Source of the DNA: an uncultured Granulosicoccaceae bacterium
Lineage (GTDB): Bacteria > Pseudomonadota > Gammaproteobacteria > Granulosicoccales > Granulosicoccaceae
DNA length: 64,000 nucleotides
Assembly (NCBI GenBank): GCA_938035125.1
Contig: CALHNS010000011.1
Coordinates: 1 to 64,000, forward strand
Direction: 5' to 3'
Every line of letters starts with the position of its first letter. Position 1 is the first letter of the stretch. Below the pieces are notes generated by a model. The model was not told the DNA's origin. It worked only from the letters and a program-made list of their open reading frames with translations, and did no database searches. Shown piece after piece: positions 11,691 through 19,967 of this stretch. The translations under genes and the position numbers were made by a program.

Positions 11691-12755
11691 TTAGCCGATG
11701 GCCGGTAACAATCCACCGGATTGGATTTCAAAATTCTCAGCTTGTTCGAGGCGCTCGGTTCCGGCTATAAACACCTGGGTGGGTTTCGATGCCAAAAGGC
11801 TCAAAACCAATGCCACATTGCTTTTATCCAGCTCTGAGGCCAAATCATCACAAAGCACAATGGCATGTCGATCACCTTGTTGGTGGAGAACCTCAAGTTG
11901 CGCTAAGTGCAACGCATAAACCACAAGCTTTTGCTGGCCTCTGGACAACACTTGCTTTGCAGGATGTTCTCCTACGGTTAATGTGATTTCTGCTCTATGG
12001 GGTCCATCGGTCGTGGTTTTAAATCGTTGGTGCTGGCGTAAATTCTTTTCCAGGGTTTCAAGCAACGAGCGTTCTATCGAAAATCCGCGCTTGTAGCCTA
12101 ATTCAACGGTGAAATCATTAGAAAGCTGCTCCAACATCCGTTTGAACGCAGGCTGTAGCTGCGCCAGGTAATTTTCTCTGCATCCGTCTATCCAGGCCCC
12201 AGATAGGGCTAATTCCTCGTTCCAGCTCACCACCTCAGCGTCTGGCACACCCACGCGCAAAGCCTGATTTCGTTGAGACAAAGCTCTTTTGTAGCGCTTC
12301 CATTGAGAATAAAAATCAGGTTCCACGTGAAACGCTCCCCAATCCATAAATTGGCGGCGCACTGTTGGCCCAGCCTGTATTAACTCGTGGCTTTCAGGCG
12401 TTAGCGCTTTAATGGGTATGGCGCGACTGATTTCTGCAATGCTATGGATCGGCTCGAAATTCATTCGAAGCTCAATCTGCCCATCGCGAGATCGTTTCAT
12501 TCCGCATCGATGTTCTCGCTCTTGTCTATCTTTCAATAAACCTGAAACGGTGAAAGCTTCGTGCTCATGAGAAATCAACTCGCGGGGTTTGCGAGTTCGA
12601 AAGGAATGACCTGCCGATAAGGTATGGATAGCTTCAAGGACACTGGATTTACCAGCACCATTGGGGCCCACAATAGCGTTTAAACCCGCAACCGGTTTGA
12701 AGGTGAGGGAGCCTAGATTGCGGAAATTGATGACTTGAAATTGGGTAAGAATCAC
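11691..12755 (-). CDS. recF: DNA replication and repair protein RecF
   Basis: A 354-residue SMC-like ATPase that acts with RecO and RecR to load RecA at gapped DNA. The Walker A motif is GPNGAGKSS (about residues 29-37), the ABC signature region is VLSRGQQKL (about 269-277), and the Walker B region is AIVLCDDLASELD. The start codon is GTG and overlaps the dnaN stop (GTGA), so it is translationally coupled to dnaN. The coding sequence contains a third parS-like palindrome near 12320. Length and gene order are standard for the family. Confidence 0.96.
   Translation of the reverse strand: MILTQFQVINFRNLGSLTFKPVAGLNAIVGPNGAGKSSVLEAIHTLSAGHSFRTRKPRELISHEHEAFTVSGLLKDRQEREHRCGMKRSRDGQIELRMNFEPIHSIAEISRAIPIKALTPESHELIQAGPTVRRQFMDWGAFHVEPDFYSQWKRYKRALSQRNQALRVGVPDAEVVSWNEELALSGAWIDGCRENYLAQLQPAFKRMLEQLSNDFTVELGYKRGFSIERSLLETLEKNLRQHQRFKTTTDGPHRAEITLTVGEHPAKQVLSRGQQKLVVYALHLAQLEVLHQQGDRHAIVLCDDLASELDKSNVALVLSLLASKPTQVFIAGTERLEQAENFEIQSGGLLPAIG
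12319..12334. promoter_or_regulatory. parS: parS-like site 3, inside recF
   Basis: GGTTCCACGTGAAACG carries the core GTTCCACGTGAAAC, one base from a perfect palindrome and fitting the TGTTNCACGTGAAACA form in the inner 14 positions. It matches 13 of 16 bases of TGTTTCACGTGAAACA. It lies in recF coding sequence about 700-800 bases from sites 1 and 2. Confidence 0.65.
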
Positions 12756-13855
12756 AAACGCATGGGCATAACGACGTACTGGGTATTACTGTCTTGTTCA
12801 GGCGTTATTAACGCACTACTGTTACCGTCTTTCAAACGGATAACGGCGTTCTCTGTATCGACTGCACCCAGCACATCCAACAGATACTGAACATTAAAAC
12901 CAATTTCAGTTGATTCTCCGGTGTAGTCCACTTCAACTTCATCGGTAGCTTCTTCTTGCTCGGGGTTATTGGTGCTGATGGTGAGCACACCTTGTTGCAA
13001 CGCTAGCCGAACGCCTCGATATTTCTCGTTTGACAGAACAGATGCTCGGGTGAGGGCCTGCTTCAATGTATCGCAATCGATGACGATTTCTTTGTTGCTA
13101 TCGGTTGGAATCACTCGGTTGTAATCGGGGAAACTGCCGTCAATCAGCTTCGTTGTTAATCGAACGTTATTTAGCGATATCTGCAGTTGTTGAGGTGTCA
13201 CGTGAAGCGATACCTCGTCTTCAGGTTCGGCAGAACCGAGTAAACGTTGCCATTCCACCACACTTTTACGAGGAACAATGGCTCGAACAGGGTTTTCTGG
13301 TTCAGCTTTGGTCTCGCATTGAGAATAAGCCAAACGATGGCCGTCGGTGGCTACACACGATAGGCGTTTGGCGCTGATTTCAAGAAGCAATCCGTTTAAA
13401 TAAAACCGAACGTCTTGTTGGGCCATAGAAAATGCAGTGGATTGAATCGACTTTTGTAATTCTTCTGCACTTAAGGTAACCAGCTGTGCATTTTGCAAAG
13501 GGTCGGTTTTTGGAAACTGGTTTACGGGCAGGGTAGTGAGCGTAAATCGACTTTTACCCGACTTTACTTTCGCTTTATCGCCTTCAACGCTTACATCAAT
13601 TCTGGCTGAATCGGGTAAGTGGCGACAAATGTCGTAAAACTTACGCGCAGGAACCGTAACGCTACCCGCTTGATCAACATGTATATCCGCTACTGCTTGA
13701 AGTTCTATTTCAGAATCGGTGGCCGTTAAGGTAACCGATTCTGATGCCTCAATTAGGATGTTGCCAAAAATGGCTTCTGTTTGTCGCCTTTCCACTGCAC
13801 CTATGATTTGTTGCAGTGGGGTAAGCAAACTTTCTCGTTGAACGCTGAATTTCAT
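12752..13855 (-). CDS. dnaN: DNA polymerase III beta sliding clamp
   Basis: A 367-residue protein of normal length for the beta clamp, which forms a dimeric ring on DNA and tethers polymerase III. The N-terminus (MKFSVQRESLLTPLQQIIGAVERR) and the C-terminal VMPMRL, which helps form the peptide-binding pocket, are both typical, as are AFSMAQQDVRFYLNGLLLE and GSFPDYNRVIP. It is followed by recF through a four-base overlap and is separated from dnaA by 269 bases of origin-like sequence. Confidence 0.98.
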   Translation of the reverse strand: MKFSVQRESLLTPLQQIIGAVERRQTEAIFGNILIEASESVTLTATDSEIELQAVADIHVDQAGSVTVPARKFYDICRHLPDSARIDVSVEGDKAKVKSGKSRFTLTTLPVNQFPKTDPLQNAQLVTLSAEELQKSIQSTAFSMAQQDVRFYLNGLLLEISAKRLSCVATDGHRLAYSQCETKAEPENPVRAIVPRKSVVEWQRLLGSAEPEDEVSLHVTPQQLQISLNNVRLTTKLIDGSFPDYNRVIPTDSNKEIVIDCDTLKQALTRASVLSNEKYRGVRLALQQGVLTISTNNPEQEEATDEVEVDYTGESTEIGFNVQYLLDVLGAVDTENAVIRLKDGNSSALITPEQDSNTQYVVMPMRL

Positions 13856-13922
13856 GGCTACTTAAAGAAAAGATTTTTTTTATGAAAGAATGGTTATTGT
13901 TGTTATTAGGGCAGATGGTTTC

Positions 13923-13931
13923 TGTGGATAA
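13923..13931 (-). promoter_or_regulatory. DnaA box
   Basis: TGTGGATAA on the plus strand, the exact complement of the consensus DnaA box TTATCCACA. It lies next to the AT-rich stretch beside dnaN. Confidence 0.85.
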
Positions 13932-14022
13932 CCCTAAAAACATAATACTAATCAGTATGTTGCGTTAATGATAACTACCGTTGTAAACGGGCGGATAACA
14001 CCCATTAAAGCTGTGTACGAAA

Positions 14023-14031
14023 TGTGGATAA
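14023..14031 (-). promoter_or_regulatory. DnaA box
   Basis: TGTGGATAA, a perfect inverted consensus DnaA box, exactly 100 bases from the previous box. Confidence 0.85.
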
Positions 14032-14043
14032 CTTTGATCACCT

Positions 14044-14088
14044 CAGGTTATACCTGAACCGTTAACCGCTTATCCACAGGTTATACCT
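14044..14088. repeat. Pair of CAGGTTATACCT quasi-palindromes flanking a DnaA box
   Basis: CAGGTTATACCT occurs at 14044-14055 and again at 14077-14088, 33 bases apart. Each contains the inverted repeat AGGT-TAT-ACCT. The second copy begins within the last two bases of the DnaA box at 14070-14078. Confidence 0.75.
14070..14078 (+). promoter_or_regulatory. DnaA box
   Basis: A perfect TTATCCACA, followed by GG as in the boxes upstream of dnaA. Confidence 0.85.
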
Positions 14089-14124
14089 ATCACTTTACTC
14101 TTGTTCTGAATGCCTATGTGCGCT

Positions 14125-15567
14125 TTATGACGTTAAGATTCTGATCAAATTTGCACAGTCTTCTTTTACAGCACCATCGGTTTCTTTCAATTCATTTATT
14201 TTTCGACAAGCGTGCAGCACGGTGGTGTGATCTCGACCACCAAAAGCTTGACCAATTTCCGGCAAGCTCTTCGTGGTTAGTTCTTTGGCTATGCTCATCG
14301 CCATTTGTCTCGGGCGTGCAATGGAACGCGATCGCCCCTTGCCAGATAGATCAGCAAGACGAATTTTGAAGTACTCGGCAACGGTCTTTTGTATGTTTTC
14401 AATGGTCACAAGCTTTGCTTGAACGGCCAATAGGTCGCTGAGCGCTTCACGAGCAAGATCTATATTCACAACGCGCCCGGTAAACTGTGCATTAGCTAAA
14501 ACTCGCTTTAGCGCACCTTCAAGCTCGCGAACATTGGATGCTATGCGTTGGGCAATGAACATGGACACATCGGTGGGCAGCTCAATACCTGTTTGGGCCG
14601 CTTTACTGTTCAATATGGCCATTCGCATTTCTAGTTCGGGTGGTTCTACCGCAACCGTTAGCCCCCAGCCGAATCGAGTTTTCAAACGATCAGCCAGTCC
14701 TGGCACTTCTTTAGGGTAACGATCGCAGGTGAGCACGATCTGGCTGGCGCCTTCGAATAGGGCGTTGAAGTTGTGGAAAAATTCTTCCTGACTTTGTTCT
14801 TTATTGGCTAAGAACTGGATGTCATCGATGAGTAGGGCGTCCAGATTGCGGTAATAGCGCTTAAACGCATCCATTTTGCCGTTTTGAAGTGCCGCCACCA
14901 TATCCACCACATATTTCTCTGAATTTAAATACAACACACGAGCCGACGGGTTATTGTTAAGAATGGCGTGCCCGATGGCTTGCATTAAATGCGTTTTGCC
15001 CAATCCAGATTGGCCGTAAATCAAAAAAGGATTGTAAGCAACGCCTGGGTTTAACCCAATTTGCATGGCAGCAGCATGCCCCATTTGGTTTGATTTACCT
15101 TCCACTAAGGTGTCGAAGGTGAATTTTTTGTTAAGCGCCGATGCGTGCACTTCGCCAGCGTTGTTATTGTTACTGGAGAAAACCGCTGGGGCAGCGAAAG
15201 AAGCCGCAGGGTTTGCATTAACAGGTGTTGCTTGTTGGTTTTGCGAGATTGCGTACGCTGCCGTGTCGTCAAATTCATCACCGTCAGCTAACGCGGCAAC
15301 CCCCGCGGTGGCAGGCTTTAAAGAGCCGGTACCAATCAATAATTCCACTTTTATGGGCGAATCTTTCGATAAAGAGGCCGTAATTTCGCAAATGCGCTCA
15401 AGGTAATTACTTTGTACTCGGTTCAGTACGAACCGATTGGGTGCCATGATTTGCAGCAAAGCGCCGTTTTCATAGGCCTGTAACGGGCGTATGTACGTGT
15501 TTAGGTGTTGCTCTGATAGCTCACTCTCTAATTGAGAGAGGCACCGATTCCAGAGTGTTGGGGTCAA
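14125..15567 (-). CDS. dnaA: Chromosomal replication initiator DnaA
   Basis: A 480-residue AAA+ protein that opens the origin. Domain I is at residues 1-80 (WNRCLSQLESEL), and domain II is a low-complexity linker (about 85-145, rich in Ala, Asn and Pro). Domain III holds the Walker A GQSGLGKTH (Lys about 191) and Walker B LLIDDIQFL. Domain IV carries the DnaA-box-binding signature GGRDHTTVLHACRKI near residue 445. The start is TTG, supported by a GGAG Shine-Dalgarno sequence six bases upstream; no ATG gives the conserved N-terminus. It is the first gene of the dnaA-dnaN-recF(-gyrB) series and is divergent from rpmH. Confidence 0.98.
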   Translation of the reverse strand: MTPTLWNRCLSQLESELSEQHLNTYIRPLQAYENGALLQIMAPNRFVLNRVQSNYLERICEITASLSKDSPIKVELLIGTGSLKPATAGVAALADGDEFDDTAAYAISQNQQATPVNANPAASFAAPAVFSSNNNNAGEVHASALNKKFTFDTLVEGKSNQMGHAAAMQIGLNPGVAYNPFLIYGQSGLGKTHLMQAIGHAILNNNPSARVLYLNSEKYVVDMVAALQNGKMDAFKRYYRNLDALLIDDIQFLANKEQSQEEFFHNFNALFEGASQIVLTCDRYPKEVPGLADRLKTRFGWGLTVAVEPPELEMRMAILNSKAAQTGIELPTDVSMFIAQRIASNVRELEGALKRVLANAQFTGRVVNIDLAREALSDLLAVQAKLVTIENIQKTVAEYFKIRLADLSGKGRSRSIARPRQMAMSIAKELTTKSLPEIGQAFGGRDHTTVLHACRKINELKETDGAVKEDCANLIRILTS

Positions 15568-15662
15568 GTAAAGCTCCGATTGCGACGTGCGTTAAAAAAC
15601 GAGGAACCTCGGTCGCATCTATCGCCGCTTACTGCGTAATCAACCGGGCCGGAAAGGTTACT

Positions 15663-15671
15663 TTATCCACA
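15663..15671 (+). promoter_or_regulatory. DnaA box
   Basis: A perfect TTATCCACA followed by GG, about 95 bases upstream of the dnaA start. It could serve origin firing, dnaA autoregulation, or both. Confidence 0.8.
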
Positions 15672-15785
15672 GGCAAACATTCAAGAGTTGGGGTTGTAGA
15701 AATTTTGCCCAGCACCCCGGTTATGCGGCTATTAACCTTACTTTTGAGTCAACTAACCACCTGTTTGCTGAAAATTCGTTCAAAT

Positions 15786-15794
15786 TTATCCACA
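15786..15794 (+). promoter_or_regulatory. DnaA box
   Basis: A perfect TTATCCACA. It shares the extended sequence TTATCCACAGGTT with the box at 14070. Confidence 0.8.
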
Positions 15795-16023
15795 GGTTGA
15801 TTGGTTGAAATCTTTATCTGTTTCTTTGTCAAAAACCTCATCGCATTGTTGAGCAAATTGGTGCGATAACGAAAGCACCTATAAGCTTAACCATGGCCTG
15901 ATATTGGACAATTCGTCGCCGGACCCTTGACTGGGGAAACGAAATAAGACTTAACTAGCTGTTTTTTATAAGTTTGTACTTTGAACGAAGTTGAACAAAG
16001 TTGGGTTAAATCTTGCCGTTTTA

Positions 16024-16052
16024 TTGAAGTTTTGCCTCATTCGTATTACTAT
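16024..16052 (+). promoter_or_regulatory. Candidate sigma-70 promoter for rpmH-rnpA
   Basis: TTGAAG, a 17-base spacer, then TACTAT. Each hexamer matches four of six consensus positions at ideal spacing. Transcription would start about 45 bases before rpmH. Confidence 0.45.
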
Positions 16053-16105
16053 TGGCGGTTCGCCGCATTGTCATGTGGCCATTACGAATAACAGAGTTCG
16101 ATCCG

Positions 16106-16240
16106 ATGAAAAGACCATTTCAGCCTAGCCGTATTAAACGTGCTCGTACCCACGGCTTCCGTGCTCGTAAAGCCACTCGTGGCGGCCGTGCAGTGTTAGC
16201 TGCACGTCGTCGTAAAGGTCGCGCTCGCTTAAGCGCGTAA
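16106..16240 (+). CDS. rpmH: 50S ribosomal protein L34
   Basis: A 44-residue, very basic protein with the typical L34 pattern [20 protein letters not shown]. The ORF track starts 18 codons early at 16052; the family N-terminus (MKRPFQP) fixes the start at 16106. The rpmH-rnpA-yidD-yidC order is one of the most conserved in bacteria. It encodes a large-subunit protein that assembles on 23S rRNA. The next gene, rnpA, starts seven bases after the stop codon. Confidence 0.97.
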   Translation: MKRPFQPSRIKRARTHGFRARKATRGGRAVLAARRRKGRARLSA

Positions 16241-16246
16241 TGACAC

Positions 16247-16606
16247 TTGTCGTTTCCCCGGTCGCGTCGCCTGCTAACGGCGCGTGACTTCGACACGGTA
16301 TTCAAACGTAATAAGCGCGTGGCCAACCGTCACTGGACTGTCCTAGGGCATCGCCACAACAACGGGTCGTCGAGGCTCGGAATGGCTATTGCGAAAAAAC
16401 GCGCTAAGCATGCGGTGACCCGCAACCGAATCAAGCGAGTCTGCCGCGAATCTTTTCGTCTTCACGATGAAATTCTCACCGGATTTGATGTGGTTGTCAT
16501 GAATCGAGACGCAGCGGCATCAGCCAGTAAAAGCGAACTGCGAAATTCTTTAGATGAGCTTTGGGCGCAGTTGGCTCAATCGTCAAAATCGAAACCCGCG
16601 GCCTGA
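16247..16606 (+). CDS. rnpA: Ribonuclease P protein component
   Basis: A 119-residue basic protein that pairs with the RNase P RNA to mature the 5' ends of tRNAs. The N-terminus ([19 protein letters not shown]) and the RNR-type motif in [18 protein letters not shown] (about residues 53-70) are diagnostic. The start is TTG: an in-frame stop lies just upstream and no ATG precedes the conserved SFPRSRRL. It lies between rpmH and yidD, as expected. Confidence 0.96.
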   Translation: MSFPRSRRLLTARDFDTVFKRNKRVANRHWTVLGHRHNNGSSRLGMAIAKKRAKHAVTRNRIKRVCRESFRLHDEILTGFDVVVMNRDAAASASKSELRNSLDELWAQLAQSSKSKPAA

Positions 16607-16611
16607 TCTTT

Positions 16612-16839
16612 ATGAACCCGCTTATTGGTCTTATAAAGGTGTACCGGCTGTTTATCAGTCCCATGCTACCCCCGAGTTGTCGTTACTATCCCACCTGCTC
16701 GGACTATGCACTTCAAGCGATCCAGCACCACGGCACCTGCAAAGGCGGTGCAATGGCTGCAAAGCGGATCTGTCGATGTCACCCATGGCAGCCGGGCGGG
16801 TATGATCCTGTTCCAGTTGCTAACGATCAAGAGTCGTAA
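16612..16839 (+). CDS. yidD: Membrane protein insertion efficiency factor YidD
   Basis: A 75-residue protein starting at the ATG at 16612, five bases after the rnpA stop; the ORF track's longer version overlaps rnpA. Family motifs are visible: an amphipathic N-terminal helix ([16 protein letters not shown]), [12 protein letters not shown] with paired cysteines, and the late [17 protein letters not shown]. YidD is thought to assist membrane protein insertion next to YidC. yidC starts six bases later. Confidence 0.95.
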   Translation: MNPLIGLIKVYRLFISPMLPPSCRYYPTCSDYALQAIQHHGTCKGGAMAAKRICRCHPWQPGGYDPVPVANDQES

Positions 16840-16845
16840 GGATTT

Positions 16846-18537
16846 ATGGATAACCAACGGTTGTTTCTGTACACCGCTTTAGGTTTGATCACCTTTTTGA
16901 TCTACCTGACGTGGCAGCAGACGTATCATCCTCCCCAGCCACCTGCCATTGTGGAAACGATTGGTGCAGAAGGCCAGGGTGTTGTTGCAGGCTCGCAAGC
17001 CGTTGGAGGTTCTGCAAGCAATGTCGGTGATTTACCCATTGCTGCAGGTTCTGCCAATACATCTGCTGTGTCAGCTGAAGTGGCTAAAGGTGAGAAGCGC
17101 GTTTCCGTAAAAACCGATGTATTGGATATTCAATTAAGTTCTATTGGCGGCACACTCACTAACGTTAATCTTCTGGATTACTCGGTATCGCTTGAAGATC
17201 AAGAAACACCCTTTGCATTAATCAACAACGAGCCACTGGATTTATTGGTTGCTGAATCGGGGCTGCAATCTCGTCAGGGCACCTCAGCGCCTACGCATAA
17301 AGAGCCTATGGCTGTTGAGCAAGAAAGCTATGAGCTTGGTGATGCTGAAGAATTAAAGGTACCGTTTACTTGGGCGTCGGATGATGGGGTCACGGTTACC
17401 AAAACCTACACTTTTCGAAAAGACAGTTACGTTATCGATGTGGATTATGCAATCGATAATCAATCATCTGAACCCTATGTGGTGAATCAATACCGGCAGC
17501 TAAAGAGAAAGCCTGGCACTAAAGATGAGAAGCAGCAGTTCGTCAATACGTACATTGGTGCTGTGGTCAGTAACGATGAAGATCGTTACCAGAAGGTAGA
17601 TTTTGGCGATATTGAAGATGAAAACTTCAATCAAGATGCCACCAATGGATGGGTTGCGATGATTGAACACTACTTTGCCACCGCTTGGGTTCCAGACCCT
17701 GGTGAGAAAAATTCGGCCTACAGCTTATTTGTTGAGAATCAAAACCCAGCCGACTACAACCACTATGTGATTGGACTGGTTTCATCTAGCCAAAGTATTG
17801 CCCCCGGTGCACAAGGAGCTTTTCATACCAAAGCCTTTGCGGGCCCGAAAATTCAAGACATGATGGCTGAAGTTGCCCCGCATTTAGAGCTAACCGTCGA
17901 TTTTGGCTTTCTAACCATCATCGCAAAACCCATCTTCTTATTACTGAAGTTTATCCACGGCTTTGTTGGAAATTGGGGTTGGGCCATTATCCTTACCGTA
18001 TTCGTTATTAAGGCGTTGTTGTATAAATTGTCTGAAGCTGGGTACAAGTCCATGGCTCGGATGAAAAAACTGCAACCCAAAATGGCCGCATTGAAAGAGC
18101 GACATGGTGATGATAGGGCGGCTATGGGGCAGGCCACCATGGAGATGTACAAAAAAGAGAAGGTTAATCCGTTGGGTGGGTGTTTACCCATGCTGGTACA
18201 AATGCCGATTTTTATCGCGCTGTACTGGGCGCTTTTAGAAAGTGTTGAACTGCGCCAAGCCCCTTGGATTTTATGGATAGAAGATTTATCTATCCGTGAT
18301 CCTTTCTTCATTTTGCCGGTGTTAATGGCGGCAGCCATGTACTTCCAGCAGAAATTGAACCCAGCACCAACAGACCCAATCCAAGCGAAAGTTATGCAGT
18401 TCCTACCGCTGATTTTCGGTGTGTTCTTTGCGTTGTTCCCCGCTGGTTTGGTGCTTTACTGGGTAGTGAACAACATCTTGTCTATTGCTCAACAGTGGTA
18501 CATCACACGCATTGTTATCGGAGTAACAGACGAGTAG
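16846..18537 (+). CDS. yidC: Membrane protein insertase YidC
   Basis: A 563-residue inner-membrane insertase of the Gram-negative type. It has an N-terminal membrane segment (FLYTALGLITFLIYLTW), a long linker, a periplasmic beta-sandwich domain (about residues 80-340), and a C-terminal five-helix core from about 355. The core shows the cytoplasmic KKLQPKMAALKERHGDD loop and the NPLGGCLPMLVQMPIF block. YidC inserts membrane proteins with SecYEG or alone, including the Fo c subunit encoded 10 kb downstream. The tail is short (ends GVTDE). The linker is rich in Gly, Ala and Ser. Confidence 0.97.
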   Translation: MDNQRLFLYTALGLITFLIYLTWQQTYHPPQPPAIVETIGAEGQGVVAGSQAVGGSASNVGDLPIAAGSANTSAVSAEVAKGEKRVSVKTDVLDIQLSSIGGTLTNVNLLDYSVSLEDQETPFALINNEPLDLLVAESGLQSRQGTSAPTHKEPMAVEQESYELGDAEELKVPFTWASDDGVTVTKTYTFRKDSYVIDVDYAIDNQSSEPYVVNQYRQLKRKPGTKDEKQQFVNTYIGAVVSNDEDRYQKVDFGDIEDENFNQDATNGWVAMIEHYFATAWVPDPGEKNSAYSLFVENQNPADYNHYVIGLVSSSQSIAPGAQGAFHTKAFAGPKIQDMMAEVAPHLELTVDFGFLTIIAKPIFLLLKFIHGFVGNWGWAIILTVFVIKALLYKLSEAGYKSMARMKKLQPKMAALKERHGDDRAAMGQATMEMYKKEKVNPLGGCLPMLVQMPIFIALYWALLESVELRQAPWILWIEDLSIRDPFFILPVLMAAAMYFQQKLNPAPTDPIQAKVMQFLPLIFGVFFALFPAGLVLYWVVNNILSIAQQWYITRIVIGVTDE

Positions 18538-18562
18538 CTGCGTTTTAATTTACTCTTAAGCG

Positions 18563-19924
18563 ATGATCTCAAACGACACCATCGCAGCGATTGCCACCGG
18601 CGCAGGACGTGCTGGTGTGGGAATCGTTCGAGTCAGTGGCCCCGATGTTCAAAACATCGCAGAAAAAATTACAGGGCAGGCGTTAAACCCTCGTTACGCT
18701 CATTACGGCCCTTTCTTTAATGCTAAGCAAACCGCTATAGATGAAGGCCTAGCCATCCGGTTTGCTGGCCCCAATTCTTATACCGGTGAAGACGTACTTG
18801 AACTGCAAGGCCATGGTGGCCCCGTAGTTCTTGATATGGTTTTGCAACGTGTGCTTGAATGCGGTGCGCGCCCAGCTCGCCCCGGTGAATTTACAGAGCG
18901 AGCTTTTCTAAACGATAAAATGGATTTGGCGCAAGCAGAAAGCGTGGCCGATTTAATCGATGCGTCCAGTCAAGCCGCTGCACAAGCCGCCGTTCGTTCA
19001 TTGGATGGGGAATTTTCTCGAACTGTTAACGCCATTAGCGAAGAATTAATGAATCTTCGTGCTTGGTTAGAAGCGGCTTTAGATTTCAGCGAAGAAGAAA
19101 TAGATTTTCTAGCTGATGCCACTTTACAAAATCGCGTTAAAACCCTACTTGAAGATTTTGATCTGATGTTTTCACGAGCCAGTCAAGGCAGTCGTTTAAC
19201 CGATGGCCTCACTGTGGTTATTGCTGGGGTGGCCAATGTGGGTAAATCCAGTTTATTAAATGCTTTGTCGGGTTTAGATAGAGCCATCGTTACCGACATT
19301 GCTGGCACCACACGCGATGTTCTGCGCGAAGAGATCGTCTTAGGCGGTATGCCGATACATCTTATTGATACCGCTGGAATTCGACTGACCGATGATGTGG
19401 TTGAACAGCAAGGCATTGAACGAGCTCAGCAAGCGGTTGCCTCTGCTGATCATGTGTTGATAATCGTCAATGCTGAACAAATAGAATTACCTGAACTTGG
19501 TGACATTCATTCAATTAATGCACCCGTTACTGTCGTTATTAACAAAATAGATAAACTTGAATCGAATCATCATTCAATTGATGAAACACTTATAGCTTCA
19601 CAAGCTTCTGCAAAAACCGTATTAAAAGTATCGATTAAGCAAGGAGATGGCATGGAAGATTTACGAAACCATTTAATCTCTTTAGCAGGCAGAGACGAAG
19701 CAGTTGAAGGGGTGTTCAGTGCTCGTAGGCGACATTTAGATGCACTAAGCCGATCTCGTGATGCAACGGATGCTGCGTTAACCCGACTTCGTAGTGGCAA
19801 TATGCCTGAACTAGCCGCAGAAGAACTTAAGATTGCAAGGCAAGCGTTAGATGAAGTAACGGGTCGTTTTGACACTGAAGATTTATTAGGCAAAGTGTTT
19901 GGTCAATTTTGCATCGGGAAGTAA
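18563..19924 (+). CDS. mnmE: tRNA modification GTPase MnmE
   Basis: A 453-residue GTPase that with MnmG makes the cmnm5/nm5 modification of wobble U34 in certain tRNAs. The N-terminal tetrahydrofolate-binding domain is DTIAAIATGAGRAGVGIVR onward. The inserted G domain has G1 GVANVGKSS (about residues 222-230), the TRDV G2 region, DTAG (G3) and NKID (G4). The C-terminus ends in the required FCIGK with its cysteine. The G1 loop has Ala-Asn-Val where many homologues have Pro-Asn-Ala or Arg-Pro-Asn. The partner gene mnmG follows after an inserted lipoprotein gene. Confidence 0.97.
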   Translation: MISNDTIAAIATGAGRAGVGIVRVSGPDVQNIAEKITGQALNPRYAHYGPFFNAKQTAIDEGLAIRFAGPNSYTGEDVLELQGHGGPVVLDMVLQRVLECGARPARPGEFTERAFLNDKMDLAQAESVADLIDASSQAAAQAAVRSLDGEFSRTVNAISEELMNLRAWLEAALDFSEEEIDFLADATLQNRVKTLLEDFDLMFSRASQGSRLTDGLTVVIAGVANVGKSSLLNALSGLDRAIVTDIAGTTRDVLREEIVLGGMPIHLIDTAGIRLTDDVVEQQGIERAQQAVASADHVLIIVNAEQIELPELGDIHSINAPVTVVINKIDKLESNHHSIDETLIASQASAKTVLKVSIKQGDGMEDLRNHLISLAGRDEAVEGVFSARRRHLDALSRSRDATDAALTRLRSGNMPELAAEELKIARQALDEVTGRFDTEDLLGKVFGQFCIGK

Positions 19925-19950
19925 TGGACAGTAATGGGTAGTAATGGACA
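19921..19950. repeat. Three imperfect 10-base tandem units at the mnmE stop
   Basis: GTAATGGACA, GTAATGGGTA and GTAATGGACA stand in tandem; the mnmE stop codon lies in the first unit. The array sits just before the lipoprotein gene at 19968. Confidence 0.75.
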
Positions 19951-19967
19951 GTAGGTTGAACATCACC

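Larger units (their letters stand above)
13856..14124. other. oriC: dnaA-dnaN intergenic region, probable oriC part
   Basis: A 269-base gap with three perfect TTATCCACA-type DnaA boxes (13923-13931 and 14023-14031 inverted, 14070-14078 direct). An AT-rich stretch at about 13861-13920 could unwind, and a 12-base element CAGGTTATACCT occurs twice. In many bacteria the origin lies next to dnaA. Which side of dnaA initiates replication here cannot be settled from sequence alone. Confidence 0.65.
15568..16105. other. dnaA-rpmH intergenic region with DnaA boxes
   Basis: A 538-base gap with no credible gene. It contains two perfect DnaA boxes (15663-15671 and 15786-15794), the presumed dnaA promoter on the minus strand, the rpmH promoter on the plus strand, and a short imperfect tandem TTGAACGAAG/TTGAACAAAG at 15981-16000. 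In Pseudomonas the functional origin lies in this interval, so it may be part of oriC here too. Confidence 0.65.

Noticed and set aside
13190-13210. A CACGTG-centred sequence in dnaN that resembles parS
   Set aside because: It matches only about 12 of 16 positions with breaks on both arms, which chance can explain.
15555-15800. An 81-residue ORF in the dnaA upstream region
   Set aside because: It spans DnaA boxes and the dnaA translation start, and shows no protein family features.
17950-17960. TTATCCACG in yidC as a DnaA box
   Set aside because: One mismatch from consensus inside a conserved coding region; no clustering with other boxes.
17853-18338. A 161-residue minus-strand ORF opposite yidC
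   Set aside because: Antisense shadow of the conserved insertase core; no independent evidence.
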